A DNA stretch of 64,000 nucleotides, from NCBI RefSeq assembly GCF_008843145.1, contig NZ_CP030265.1, positions 2,280,001 to 2,344,000 on the forward strand. Direction: 5' to 3'. The stretch is from Skermanella pratensis. Lineage in GTDB: Bacteria; Pseudomonadota; Alphaproteobacteria; Azospirillales; Azospirillaceae. Made by a program: the position numbers and the translations under genes. The notes under the pieces are model-generated. The model was not told the origin of the DNA, did no database searches, and was given only the letters and a program-made list of their open reading frames with translations. Numbering within the stretch: the stretch's first letter is position 1; every line of letters starts with the position of its first letter. Below, piece by piece: positions 1 to 8,245 of this stretch.

Positions 1-97
1 TATCTTCCGAACCCGGCTGCTTCTGCAGGGCTTCTATCTGTCTGTCGAGCGAGGCATGGCGGTCGCGTAGAGCCTGAATGTGATTCTCGTTCACCAT
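1..97 (-). CDS. DUF465 (YdcH-like) small protein, 3' end cut by window edge
   Basis: The reverse strand reads M-V-N-E-N-H-I-Q-A-L-R-D-R-H-A-S-L-D and then runs off the window after 32 residues. The pattern of a short helix with LRxRHxxLDxxI and acidic or proline residues after it is typical of DUF465/YdcH proteins, which are helical-hairpin proteins of about 60-80 residues with no established function. A GGAG sequence about 8 bases before the ATG supports the start. The C-terminal part lies outside the window, so the family call rests on the first helix only. Confidence 0.65.
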   Translation of the reverse strand, partial: MVNENHIQALRDRHASLDRQIEALQKQPGSED

Positions 98-409
98 GTG
101 ACGTGCTCCATGTCTTTCAGACTATAACATGAGAAGCATACACACTCTCGAAGGGATTGCTAGCCTCTTCGTGTATGAAATTGAAAGAATCCCGGCGTTC
201 TACGCAACAATGGGCCAGTTTAGATGCATACCAGAATAATTTTTCTTAAGATTGCAAACGAAAGTCGAGTTAACCAATGTTTCCCGGACTTTGAGGTCGA
301 GCCGTAGGGAATGAGGGTTTCGGCAACGGCCACATGGCGGCACGCATGGCTTGACCACGCGGGTATTCCGCATGGGGCTCGAAGCATCGCCGATCCGATA
401 AAGGAAAAA
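98..409. other. Intergenic stretch, no gene recognised
   Basis: About 310 bases between the DUF465 start and the first tRNA-Phe. It is clearly more AT-rich than its surroundings around 120-260. I see no coding pattern, tRNA or convincing terminator. It must carry the promoter and ribosome-binding site of the DUF465 gene at its left edge; otherwise I see nothing in it. Confidence 0.5.
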
Positions 410-485
410 TGGTGCCCAGGGACGGATTTGAACCGCCGACACGGGGATTTTCAGTCCCCTGCTCTACCAACTGAGCTACCTGGGC
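410..485 (-). tRNA. tRNA-Phe (GAA), copy 1
   Basis: The reverse strand folds as a full 76-base cloverleaf. The acceptor stem is GCCCAGG/CCTGGGC, the D-arm contains AGCTCAGTTGGTAGAGC, the anticodon stem is GGGGA/TCCCC with loop CTGAAAA giving anticodon GAA, the T-arm contains GGTTCAAATCC, and the 3' CCA is encoded. GAA decodes phenylalanine codons UUU/UUC. It is base-for-base identical to the second copy about 460 bp away. Confidence 0.97.
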
Positions 486-541
486 GCCGCCGTCATCCCG
501 CATCGGCCGAAGTTGCCGTGCTGCGGTGGGGCAGGGACGTG

Positions 542-570
542 CTTATAGAAAAGATCGCCGAGGCTGTCCA
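542..570 (-). promoter_or_regulatory. Promoter of tRNA-Phe copy 1
   Basis: On the reverse strand a -35 box TGGACA (565-570) is followed after exactly 17 bases by a -10 box TATAAG (542-547), about 50 bases before the mature tRNA 5' end. The same arrangement precedes the second tRNA-Phe, which supports both assignments. Confidence 0.7.
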
Positions 571-867
571 GGGGAGAAGTTGCCGGAAGTGCTTGTCAGC
601 GTAATCCGGTTACACGACATTGGGGGAAGAATTCCCCTTGCGGAGGCTGGCTGCCGTGGTGGAGCGGCATCCGGATGAGTTTCGCGCCGGCCTCGTCGAG
701 ATCGAGGATCGATTGGCAAGACTGGTGGACCGCATTGATCGTTTGCGTCCGGTTTATGAGACGCCCGCCGTCAACGACGTGAATCCAACTCGATCCGGGC
801 TCAGATATATGACGAGCGCGGCGATTGACAGCGTATTCGAATTTCTGCGGGGCAGTCGGTAGGGAGG
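571..867. other. Spacer between the two tRNA-Phe genes
   Basis: About 300 bases containing only a weak forward open frame (620-862, TTG start, 80 codons) rich in charged residues. There is no ribosome-binding site and I recognise no family, so I do not call it a gene. It could be a decayed coding remnant between the duplicated tRNA genes. Confidence 0.3.
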
Positions 868-943
868 TGGTGCCCAGGGACGGATTTGAACCGCCGACAC
901 GGGGATTTTCAGTCCCCTGCTCTACCAACTGAGCTACCTGGGC
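868..943 (-). tRNA. tRNA-Phe (GAA), copy 2
   Basis: A 76-base reverse-strand cloverleaf identical at every position to the tRNA-Phe at 410-485, including encoded CCA and anticodon GAA. The two genes are direct repeats separated by unrelated sequence, which points to a local duplication with exchange keeping the copies identical. Confidence 0.97.
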
Positions 944-984
944 ATCCTGTCCGGCGTAGCCTGGAGCGTCGCCGTCGGGGCGTG

Positions 985-1013
985 CTTGTAGGAAATATTA
1001 CGGGACCTGTCCA
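985..1013 (-). promoter_or_regulatory. Promoter of tRNA-Phe copy 2
   Basis: A -35 box TGGACA (1008-1013), a 17-base spacer and a -10 box TACAAG (985-990) lie on the reverse strand about 42 bases upstream of the tRNA. The -35 box is identical to that of copy 1 and the -10 differs at one base, so the duplicated unit included the promoter. Confidence 0.68.
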
Positions 1014-1226
1014 GCACCGGATTTCATTTTCGCGCAGATTTCGTGAACCGGCCGCCTGGCCTTCCGGCTGCCATGAAGGGAGTAGCCGTCCGCGTCCCGC
1101 ATTCCCGGTTCGCGCCGTCGATGACGCGGCGCAACATGGTATCCTGTGAGATCATGTCGCAAGGTGCCGAAAGCCCATGACGGTATGATGACAGCAGCAA
1201 GCATCCAGCCCGAAGGGGGTGACGTC

Positions 1227-1409
1227 ATGAAGATCGTCGCGCGCGAACAAAACAGTTTCCGGATCACCTGCCCGAACGGCCATGACTTCACCGCTCCGCG
1301 CCACAGCATCTCGGTGGAGTGCCCGGCCTGCGGCGCTACCGGAAGCACCCGGGAACTGGTGGACAGGATGATCAAGACCGCGGAGCGGCAGCAGGCGACA
1401 GCCGCCTAA
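1227..1409 (+). CDS. Mini zinc-ribbon-like protein (paralogue of 58859-59050)
   Basis: A 60-residue protein starting MKIVAREQ. It has a CPNGH motif near residue 16 and a CPACG motif near residue 37. These are two spaced cysteine pairs or knuckles, as in rubredoxin-like or zinc-ribbon folds, so zinc binding is likely but unproven. The ATG at 1227 was chosen over an upstream in-frame start because the other copy in this window (58859-59050) begins at the same point with MKII and shares the ECPxCGxTG...ELV tail. The role is unknown. A stand-alone gene on the forward strand. Confidence 0.6.
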   Translation: MKIVAREQNSFRITCPNGHDFTAPRHSISVECPACGATGSTRELVDRMIKTAERQQATAA

Positions 1410-1491
1410 GGGTTTGAGGCTCCTGGGTCAGCCGCACCACGGCCCGCGTGGGCGCGATACGGCTGACGCAGTCGTCGGATCAGGCGGCGGA

Positions 1492-2928
1492 TCAGGCGGC
1501 GGCGGTGCCGCCAACGGTCAGGCCGTCGATCCGCAGGGTCGGCTGGCCGACGCCGACCGGCACGCCCTGGCCTTCCTTGCCGCAAGTGCCGATACCCGGG
1601 TCGAGCGCCATGTCGTTGCCGATCATGCTGACCTTGGTCAGCGCGTCGGCACCGTTGCCGATCAGGGTGGCGCCCTTCACGGCGGGACCGATCCTGCCGT
1701 CCTCGATCAGGTACGCTTCCGAGGCGGAGAAGACGAACTTGCCCGAGGTGATATCCACCTGCCCACCGCCGAAGTTAACGGCGTAGAGGCCCTTCTTGAC
1801 CGAGCGGATGATTTCCTCCGGCGTCTTGTCGCCGGAGCGCATCACCGTGTTGGTCATCCGCGGCATCGGGTGATGGCCGAAGCTCTGGCGGCGGCCGTTC
1901 CCAGTCGGCTTGGCGCCCATCAGGCGGGCGTTCATGCGGTCCTGCATGAATCCTACCAGGATGCCGTCCTCGATCAGGGTGGTGGACTGGCTCGGCGTGC
2001 CCTCGTCGTCGACCGTCAGCGAGCCGCGCCGGCCCTCGATGGTCCCGTCATCGACCACCGTCACCCCCGGAGCGGCGATCCGCTGACCGAGAAGCCCGGC
2101 GAAGGCGGACGTCTTCTTGCGGTTGAAGTCGCCTTCAAGCCCGTGGCCGATCGCCTCGTGCAGCAGGATGCCGGGCCAGCCGTTGCCCAGCACGACCGTC
2201 ATCTCGCCGGCCGGCGCCGCGACCGAACCCAGGTTGACCAGGGCCTGTCGGAGCGCTTCGTCCACCTGCCCCCGCCAGGCGGTAGGGTCCAGGTAGGCGT
2301 CGTAGCTGGTCCGGCCGCCGACGCCGTGGCCGCCGCTCTCCATGCGGTCGCCATCGGCGACCACGACCGAGATGTTCAGGCGGACCAGCGGGCGGACGTC
2401 GGAGACGCGCAGCCCGTCGGCGCGGATGATCTGGACCGCCTGCCACTCGCCGCCGATCGACGCGGAAACCTGCCGGACCCTCGGGTCACGGCCCCGTGCA
2501 TAGGCGTCGATGTCCGACAGCAGCTTGACCTTGGTCTCGAAATCGACCAGGGCGAGCGGGTTGATCGCCTCGTAGAGCGCGCGGTTGGTGCCGGTCGGCG
2601 GCTCGGCCATGGTGCCGCTGTGGCCGGCATGGACCGCCTTGACGGTCTCCGCCGCGCGGCGGATGGCTTCTTCCGACAGGGTGGAGGCGTGGGCATAGCC
2701 GGTCGACTCGCCGGAGATCGCGCGGAGACCGAAGCCCTGGCTGGTGTCGAAGCTGGCGCTCTTCAGCTTGCCGTCGTCCCAGGCCAGGCTTTCGGACTGG
2801 CTGTATTCCAGGAAGAGTTCGCCGTCGTCGGCACCCGCCAATGCTTCCGACACGATCGATTCGGTGCGTGACCGGTCGAGCCCGGCGCGGTTGAAGAAGA
2901 TGTCGTCGGTTACGGCGAGCGTGCTCAT
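1492..2928 (-). CDS. tldD: Metalloprotease TldD
   Basis: 478 residues, the usual TldD length. TldD works with TldE/PmbA as a heterodimeric zinc protease that trims modified peptides and unfolded polypeptides. The metal motif HEAIGH lies at residues 257-262, followed by GLEGD, and the C-terminal region carries the typical GIGTCGKEGQGVPVGVGQP sequence. The N-terminal part (LFLEYSQSESLAWDDGKLKS) is the classic TldD/PmbA opening. The partner gene tldE is not in the window. Transcribed towards the left end, downstream of lysS on the same strand with about 135 bases between them, so it may or may not share its transcript. Confidence 0.93.
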   Translation of the reverse strand: MSTLAVTDDIFFNRAGLDRSRTESIVSEALAGADDGELFLEYSQSESLAWDDGKLKSASFDTSQGFGLRAISGESTGYAHASTLSEEAIRRAAETVKAVHAGHSGTMAEPPTGTNRALYEAINPLALVDFETKVKLLSDIDAYARGRDPRVRQVSASIGGEWQAVQIIRADGLRVSDVRPLVRLNISVVVADGDRMESGGHGVGGRTSYDAYLDPTAWRGQVDEALRQALVNLGSVAAPAGEMTVVLGNGWPGILLHEAIGHGLEGDFNRKKTSAFAGLLGQRIAAPGVTVVDDGTIEGRRGSLTVDDEGTPSQSTTLIEDGILVGFMQDRMNARLMGAKPTGNGRRQSFGHHPMPRMTNTVMRSGDKTPEEIIRSVKKGLYAVNFGGGQVDITSGKFVFSASEAYLIEDGRIGPAVKGATLIGNGADALTKVSMIGNDMALDPGIGTCGKEGQGVPVGVGQPTLRIDGLTVGGTAAA

Positions 2929-3063
2929 ACAAGACTCCGGAAGGGGGGATGCCGTGGCAACTGGCCCATCATAAGGGTAGAATACTTATGTGGGCCAGCC
3001 CCGGCGGATGTGAAGGGCCGACCGAGGCCCGGCCCTCGCCCCCCGTCCTTCACGCCACGGCCG

Positions 3064-4659
3064 TCAGCCGGCGGGCTGCGGCTCCATCTTCCGCTCAAGC
3101 GCCTGGGCGATCAGGTCGCGGGTATTGCCGATGCCGTACAGCTCGATGAAGCTGCCCATGCGCGGTCCCATGGTCTGGCCCAACAGCACCTCGTAGAGCG
3201 CCTGGAACCAGCTCTTCAGGTCGGCGAAGCCGTGCCGCTTGCCGATCTCGTAGACCTGGAACTGGATCTCCTCCGCCTTGGCGCCGTCGGGCAGCCGGCC
3301 CAGCTCGTCCAGCAGCTCCCGCATCGCCGCGCGCTCCTGTTCGGTCGGCGCGCGGTATCGCTTCGTCGGCTTGACGAAGTCCTGGTAATAGTTCACCGCG
3401 TACTGCACCAGCCGGTCCAGGAACGGTGCGCTTTCGGGATTGGCATCGGGCGCGTAGCGGGTGATGAAGCCCCACATCACGTCCTTGCTCTCCGCGTTGG
3501 CGACGCCGGCCAGGTTCAGCAGGATGTTGAAGCTCAGGTCGCTTCGCGCCTCCGGCGGGTGGCCGCCATGGATGTGCCAGGCCGGGTTCTCCAGCTTGCG
3601 GGCCGGCTCCTCCGACGGGAACTTGGAGACGAAGGCCAGGTACTCGTCCACCGCCCGGGGGATCACGTCGAAGTAGAGACGCTTCGCGACGCGCGGCTTC
3701 TGGAACATGTAGAGCGACAGGCTCTCCGGCGGAGCGTAGCGCAGCCATTCCTCGACCGACAAGCCGTTGCCCTTGGACTTCGAGATCTTCTGGCCCCTGT
3801 CGTCCAGGAACAGCTCGTAATTGAAGCCCTCCGGCGGCTGGGTGCCCAGGATGCGGCAAATCTTCCCGGCCAGTTCGACCGATGGAATCAGGTCCTTGCC
3901 CGACATCTCGTAGTCGACGCCAAGCGCGTGCCAGCGCATGCCCCAGTCCGGCTTCCATTGCAGCTTGCAATGGCCGCCGGTGACGGGAGCCTCCTTCTTC
4001 CGGCCGTCCTCGTCCTCGAACACGATGGTGCCGGCATCCACGTCGTGTTCCAGGATCGGTACCTGGAGCACGCGGCCCGTGGTCGGGGAGACCGGCAGGA
4101 ACGGGCTGTAGGTCGCCGCCCGCTCCTCGCGCAGCGACGGCAGCATCACCTTCATGACGGCGTCGTAGTTCCGTAGAACGGTCAGCAGCGCCTCGTCGAA
4201 CCGGCCCGAACCGTACCAGTCGGTCGCGGACTGGAATTCGTACTCGAACCCGAAGCTGTCGAGGAAGCCCCGCAGCATCGCGTTGTTGTGGTGGCCGAAG
4301 CTTTCGAACTTGCCGAACGGGTCGGGCACCTTGGTCAGCGGCCTGCCCAGGTATTCGCGCACCATCTCCTGGTTCGGGATGTTGTCCGGGACCTTGCGCA
4401 GCCCGTCCATGTCGTCGGAGAAGGCGAACAGGCGGGTCGGCACGTCCGGCGCCATGAGCTGGAAAGCGCGGCGCACCATGGTCGTGCGCGCGACCTCGCC
4501 GAAGGTGCCGATATGCGGCAGTCCCGATGGCCCGTATCCGGTCTCGAACAGGACATAGCCTTTGGCCGGCGCTTTGCCCTTGTAGCGCGCGATCAGCTTG
4601 CGCGCTTCTTCGAAGGGCCACGCCTTGGCCTGCAATGCCAATTCCTGTTCGCCAGACAT
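3064..4659 (-). CDS. lysS: Lysyl-tRNA synthetase, class I
   Basis: 531 residues. This is the archaeal-type class I LysRS found in many alphaproteobacteria in place of the class II enzyme. It charges tRNA-Lys using ATP. The Rossmann-fold signatures are visible: HIGT at residues 49-52 and a KISKS (KMSKS-type) loop near 291-295. The length and the C-terminal helical anticodon-binding part fit the family. The start [10 protein letters not shown] is the first ATG of a clear coding frame. The window also holds a class II-derived lysyl ligase homologue (epmA, 20730), which acts on EF-P rather than on tRNA, so the two do not duplicate each other. Confidence 0.93.
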   Translation of the reverse strand: MSGEQELALQAKAWPFEEARKLIARYKGKAPAKGYVLFETGYGPSGLPHIGTFGEVARTTMVRRAFQLMAPDVPTRLFAFSDDMDGLRKVPDNIPNQEMVREYLGRPLTKVPDPFGKFESFGHHNNAMLRGFLDSFGFEYEFQSATDWYGSGRFDEALLTVLRNYDAVMKVMLPSLREERAATYSPFLPVSPTTGRVLQVPILEHDVDAGTIVFEDEDGRKKEAPVTGGHCKLQWKPDWGMRWHALGVDYEMSGKDLIPSVELAGKICRILGTQPPEGFNYELFLDDRGQKISKSKGNGLSVEEWLRYAPPESLSLYMFQKPRVAKRLYFDVIPRAVDEYLAFVSKFPSEEPARKLENPAWHIHGGHPPEARSDLSFNILLNLAGVANAESKDVMWGFITRYAPDANPESAPFLDRLVQYAVNYYQDFVKPTKRYRAPTEQERAAMRELLDELGRLPDGAKAEEIQFQVYEIGKRHGFADLKSWFQALYEVLLGQTMGPRMGSFIELYGIGNTRDLIAQALERKMEPQPAG

Positions 4660-4810
4660 CGTACTTCACCGCTCGGGATATAGATTGGAAGCGGCGACCC
4701 TAGGGAACTTGGGCGCGCCGGTCAATCGCGACGCGACGCCGGCAATCGGGGCCGGGGGAGTTGTCGTGCATCGGGGGGCTGGCTACCATGGCATCCCTCC
4801 GGCAACTCCG

Positions 4811-5527
4811 ATGGCCTTCATGATGCAGGACGTGATCGACGCCTTCGCCGCCGCGGCCGGCCTGATCCTGGGATTCGACGACCAATTGGCCCGGATCGTG
4901 CTGCTGTCGCTGCGCGTCACCCTGACGGCTGTCGGGATCGCCATGGTGATCGGCCTTCCGCTCGGCGCGATGCTGGGGATCGCGCGGTTTCCGGGCCGGG
5001 GACTCGCCATCGTCCTGTGCAACGCCCTGATGGGGCTGCCGCCGGTCGTGGCCGGGCTCTTGGTCTACCTGATGCTGTCGCGTTCCGGCCCGCTCGGCGG
5101 GCTGGGTCTGCTGTTCACCCCCGCAGCCATGGTCATCGCCCAGACGGTCCTGGTCACTCCCATCGTCATCTCGATCACCCGGCAGGTGGTCGAGGACATG
5201 TGGAGCGAGTACGAGGAGCAGCTTCGTTCCCTTGGATCGACGCGCCGGCGCGCGATCCCGACGCTGCTGTGGGACGCGCGCTTCAGCCTGGTCACCGGCG
5301 TGCTCGCCGGTTTCGGCCGGGCCAGCGCCGAGGTGGGGGCGGTGCTGATCGTCGGCGGCAACATCGCCGGCGTTACCCGGACCATGACCACCGCGATCAC
5401 GCTGGAAACCGGCCGCGGCGACCTGCCCCTGGCGCTCGGGCTCGGCATCCTGCTGCTGGCGCTGACCCTGGCGATCAACGCCGCGGCCTATGCCGTCGGA
5501 CAGGTGGCGCGGCGGTCCGCCGGCTGA
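4811..5527 (+). CDS. Tungstate-type ABC transporter permease (TupB-like), orphan
   Basis: About 238 residues with five to six hydrophobic spans, resembling the permease of TupABC tungstate importers. The cytoplasmic EEQLRSLGSTRRRAIPTLLWDAR...GFGRASAEVGAVLIVGGN region is the EAA loop that contacts the ATPase. The frame is open well upstream, but hydrophobic coding begins after the ATG at 4811; the next codons MMQ at 4820 are an alternative start. Unusually, no substrate-binding (TupA) or ATPase (TupC) gene lies beside it: the left neighbour is lysS on the other strand and the right neighbour is a convergent lipoprotein gene. Its partners must be encoded elsewhere, or the operon has been broken. 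Substrate (tungstate or molybdate) is inferred from family only. Confidence 0.78.
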   Translation: MAFMMQDVIDAFAAAAGLILGFDDQLARIVLLSLRVTLTAVGIAMVIGLPLGAMLGIARFPGRGLAIVLCNALMGLPPVVAGLLVYLMLSRSGPLGGLGLLFTPAAMVIAQTVLVTPIVISITRQVVEDMWSEYEEQLRSLGSTRRRAIPTLLWDARFSLVTGVLAGFGRASAEVGAVLIVGGNIAGVTRTMTTAITLETGRGDLPLALGLGILLLALTLAINAAAYAVGQVARRSAG

Positions 5528-5537
5528 GCGGACGGCG

Positions 5538-5822
5538 TCAGTCGTCGTACCGGCGCCATTTCTTCTTCTTGCCATGGCGATGGTGGTGATGGACCTCCCG
5601 CCCGCCGTCCGGCGTGGTCAGTGCGCCCAGCAGGGCGCCGCCGGCACCGCCGACCAGGGCGCCGCCGAGGGGATCGTAGCCGAACAGGTAGCCTCCCGCG
5701 GCACCGGCACCCGCCCCCAGCGCGCCGCCCGTGGCGGCGCGGCGCTCGGCATGGTTCAGCGTGCAGGCCGACACCAGGATGCAGCCGGCCAGCAGGGAAA
5801 CGGTACCCAACTTCATCGTCAT
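5538..5822 (-). CDS. Glycine-zipper outer-membrane lipoprotein with His/Lys tail
   Basis: 94 residues. The N-terminal signal peptide ends in a lipobox-like LVSAC, so lipidation at Cys20 is likely. The middle is an alanine/glycine-rich glycine-zipper stretch (GGALGAGAGAAGG...GGALVGGAGGALLG), as in YMGG/SlyB-type lipoproteins that sit in the envelope. The tail carries HHHHRHGKKKK, which could bind metal or the anionic cell surface. The gene is convergent with the tupB-like permease only about 10 bases away and precedes the sensor kinase gene on the same strand. Exact function unknown. Confidence 0.75.
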   Translation of the reverse strand: MTMKLGTVSLLAGCILVSACTLNHAERRAATGGALGAGAGAAGGYLFGYDPLGGALVGGAGGALLGALTTPDGGREVHHHHRHGKKKKWRRYDD

Positions 5823-5947
5823 GGAAGAGCCTCATGGATCAACTGGAGGCAGCCTGCCGCAATGCCGGCGCATGCCCTGTGACCAGCATCACCTTGCGCG
5901 AAATAAAGCGGTAGTGCCGCTTCCGGGCCGGGGTGCGACCGGAGGGA

Positions 5948-7321
5948 TTACGCCTCGGCCAGCAGCAGGTCGGCGCTGAGTCCGCCGCCGGGCCGGTTGC
6001 GAAGCGTGACGTCGCCGCCGTGGGCTCGGGCGATCGTGCGGGCGACGGAAAGGCCGAGGCCGGTGCCGCCGGTATCGCGACTGCGCGACCGCTCCAGCCG
6101 GTAGAAGGGGGCGAAGACCTTCTCCTGCTCCTCCACCGGAATGCCCGGTCCGTCGTCGTCTATGCGTATCGCGACATGCCCGTCTTCCCGATGGTCCAGC
6201 AGCGCCACCCGGGCGCAGCCGCCGTATTTCAGGGCGTTGTCGATCAGGTTGCCGATCGCGCGGCGCAGCGCCACCGGGCGGCAGGCGATCGTCCTGTGCT
6301 CCGGACCTGAATAATCGATCGTGTAACCGGCATCCCCGAGGTCGTCGACAAGGCTTTGGAGCAGCGCCGCGAGGTCGATCGGAACGCGCGGCTCCTTGCG
6401 GGCGTCGTCGCGGGCGAAGGCGAGGGTGGAGGCGATCATCGTCTCCATCTCCTCCAGGTCGGCCAGCATCTTGCGCTGCTGCTCCGGGTCTTCGACGAAC
6501 TCGGCGCGGAGCCTCAGGCGGGTCAGCGGCGTGCGCAGGTCATGGCTGATCGCGGCCAGCATCTGCGTGCGGTCCTCGACGAACCGGTGCAGCCGGGTCT
6601 GCATCTGGTTGAAGGCGCGGGTCGCCTGCCGCAGCTCGCGCGGCCCGGCCTCCGGGAGCAGCGGGGCCTCGCCGTCGACGCCCAGCCGCTGGGCCGCCTC
6701 CGCGAACCGCTTCAGCGGCGCGCTCAGCCGGCGTCCAACCCACAGGGACAGCCCGAAGATGACCAGCCCGACAAGCCCCATCCACAAGCCGAAGCGGATC
6801 AGCCGGAAAGGGCCGTCCCGGTCGGGGTCGGACCGGAACACCAGCCAGGTGCCGTCCGACAGGGGCAGCGCCATCTGCATGACGTTGCCGAACAAGCGCG
6901 CCTCGATCGGCGCCAGGGGACCCGGGCTGGGCGGGCCGTTCCGCACCTCGATCAGGATCTCCCGCGTCGGGTCCTCCAAGGCGTTGCGCAGCCTCCGGCG
7001 GAAACCGTCCAGGGGAAACCCGACCTGGTTCCGGCCGATCTCCGGCGCCCTGGGGCGCCATTCCACCTCCAGACCGGGCGCATCGACCGCGCGCACCACC
7101 CGCGGCCGGAACTGGGGCTGGGTCTCGTCGGCGAGGCGGACGATGGCCGCCACCCGCTCGACCATCTCCCGGGGGCTGTGCCGCGGATGGCCTTCGCCGC
7201 GGTCGGTCACGTATACCAGCGCGCTGATCGCCTGGGTCAGCGCCAGCGCCATCAGCACCGTCAAGCCAAGCCGGACCGCGATCCCCGCCGGAAGGAACCG
7301 CCGCTTGAACCGCTCCCACAT
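5948..7321 (-). CDS. EnvZ-like membrane sensor histidine kinase
   Basis: 457 residues. There is one membrane span near residues 15-35, a periplasmic sensor region of about 130 residues, a second span near 170-195 and a HAMP linker. The dimerisation/phosphotransfer box AAISHDLRTPLTRLR has its His at residue 260. The ATP-binding region shows the N box LIDNALKYG and the G boxes DDGPGIP and GTGLGL. It follows the OmpR-like regulator gene with a one-base gap, so the two form one operon and a cognate pair. It probably senses envelope conditions, given the divergent Spy-like gene, but the signal is not known. Confidence 0.88.
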   Translation of the reverse strand: MWERFKRRFLPAGIAVRLGLTVLMALALTQAISALVYVTDRGEGHPRHSPREMVERVAAIVRLADETQPQFRPRVVRAVDAPGLEVEWRPRAPEIGRNQVGFPLDGFRRRLRNALEDPTREILIEVRNGPPSPGPLAPIEARLFGNVMQMALPLSDGTWLVFRSDPDRDGPFRLIRFGLWMGLVGLVIFGLSLWVGRRLSAPLKRFAEAAQRLGVDGEAPLLPEAGPRELRQATRAFNQMQTRLHRFVEDRTQMLAAISHDLRTPLTRLRLRAEFVEDPEQQRKMLADLEEMETMIASTLAFARDDARKEPRVPIDLAALLQSLVDDLGDAGYTIDYSGPEHRTIACRPVALRRAIGNLIDNALKYGGCARVALLDHREDGHVAIRIDDDGPGIPVEEQEKVFAPFYRLERSRSRDTGGTGLGLSVARTIARAHGGDVTLRNRPGGGLSADLLLAEA

Positions 7322-7322
7322 G

Positions 7323-8069
7323 TCAGGCCTTCGTGACGGTCGGGGTGAAGATATAGCCGCCGCTGCGCACCGTCTTGATCAGGGTAGGCTCCTTCGGGTC
7401 CGGCTCGATCTTGCGGCGGAGGCGGCTGACCTGGACGTCGACGCTGCGGTCGAACGGCATGGCGGTGCGCCCGCGCGCGAGGTCGAGGAGCTGGTCGCGG
7501 TTCAGCACCCGCTGGGGATGTTCGGCGAAGGCTACCAGCAGATCGAACTCGCCGGCGCTGAGTTGGACCAGCACGTCGTCGGGCGACCACAGCTCCCGCT
7601 TGGCGACGTCGAGCCGCCACCCTTCGAAGGTCAGCCCGCGGATGGCCGCTTCCGCCGAAGCTCCGACCGGCAGTCCGGTGGAGCGTCGCAGCACCGCCTT
7701 GGCGCGGGCCAGCAGCTCGCGCGGGTTGAAGGGTTTCGCCAGATAGTCGTCGGCGCCCATCTCCAGCCCGACGATCCGGTCCGTCTCCTCGCCCATGGCG
7801 GTCAGCATGATGATGGGAACGGCGCCGGCCGGCCCGGGCTGGGCGCGCAGGCGGCGGCACAGCGCCAGCCCGTCCTCGCCGGGCATCATGAGGTCGAGGA
7901 CGATCAGGTCGATACGGGAAGTCTCCAGCAGCTGCATCATCTCCGCCCCGTCGCGGGCACTTGACACGCGATAGCCGTGCTTGGTGAGGAACTGGGAGAT
8001 CAGGGTGCGTATTTCCCGATCGTCGTCGACCACGAGAAGGTGGGGCTGCTTGTCCATGGCCGGCATCAT
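7323..8069 (-). CDS. OmpR-family response regulator
   Basis: 248 residues: a receiver domain (LLVVDDDREIRTLI, phospho-acceptor Asp in LIVLDLMMPGEDG, conserved Lys in YLAKPFNP) followed by an OmpR/PhoB winged-helix DNA-binding domain ending SRLRRKIEPDPKEPTLIKTVRSGGYIF. Alternative in-frame starts exist at 8066 and 8057 (MDKQPHLL); none has a clear ribosome-binding site. It heads the operon with the EnvZ-like kinase and is divergent from the Spy-like gene. The GTTAC repeats in the shared promoter region are the likely target of this regulator. Confidence 0.9.
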   Translation of the reverse strand: MMPAMDKQPHLLVVDDDREIRTLISQFLTKHGYRVSSARDGAEMMQLLETSRIDLIVLDLMMPGEDGLALCRRLRAQPGPAGAVPIIMLTAMGEETDRIVGLEMGADDYLAKPFNPRELLARAKAVLRRSTGLPVGASAEAAIRGLTFEGWRLDVAKRELWSPDDVLVQLSAGEFDLLVAFAEHPQRVLNRDQLLDLARGRTAMPFDRSVDVQVSRLRRKIEPDPKEPTLIKTVRSGGYIFTPTVTKA

Positions 8070-8104
8070 CGTTCAGGGAATATCGGAGAGCTAAGGGAAT
8101 TGTT

Positions 8105-8147
8105 GTAACGGATCGTTACAGCGGGGGCGCCGGTTACACAGCGTTAC
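8105..8147. promoter_or_regulatory. GTTAC repeat cluster, likely response-regulator binding site
   Basis: Four GTTAC-type half-sites lie between the divergent regulator operon and the Spy-like gene: GTAAC at 8105 (inverted), and GTTAC at 8115, 8133 and 8143. The last two form a direct repeat with exactly one helical turn (10 bases) from start to start, the usual layout of OmpR-family regulator sites. Assignment to the adjacent regulator is inference. Confidence 0.6.
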
Positions 8148-8245
8148 CAAATGCCCCTGCCGGAGACATCGAACGGCAAAGGTCGTCCCCCATCTTCAGG
8201 TCATCGAAGCGACGATTTGCTTCGCAGGACAGATGGAGACAGAAG

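Noticed and set aside
620..862. 80-codon forward frame (TTG start) between the two tRNA-Phe genes
   Set aside because: No ribosome-binding site, rare start codon and no family resemblance; kept only as a possible remnant.
1414..2871. 485-codon frame opposite tldD
   Set aside because: Antisense shadow of the clearly coding tldD; composition (His/Asp/Gly-rich) is typical of high-GC antisense frames.
4598..4810. 71-codon upstream extension of the tupB-like frame
   Set aside because: Overlaps the start of lysS on the other strand and carries no hydrophobic or conserved sequence.
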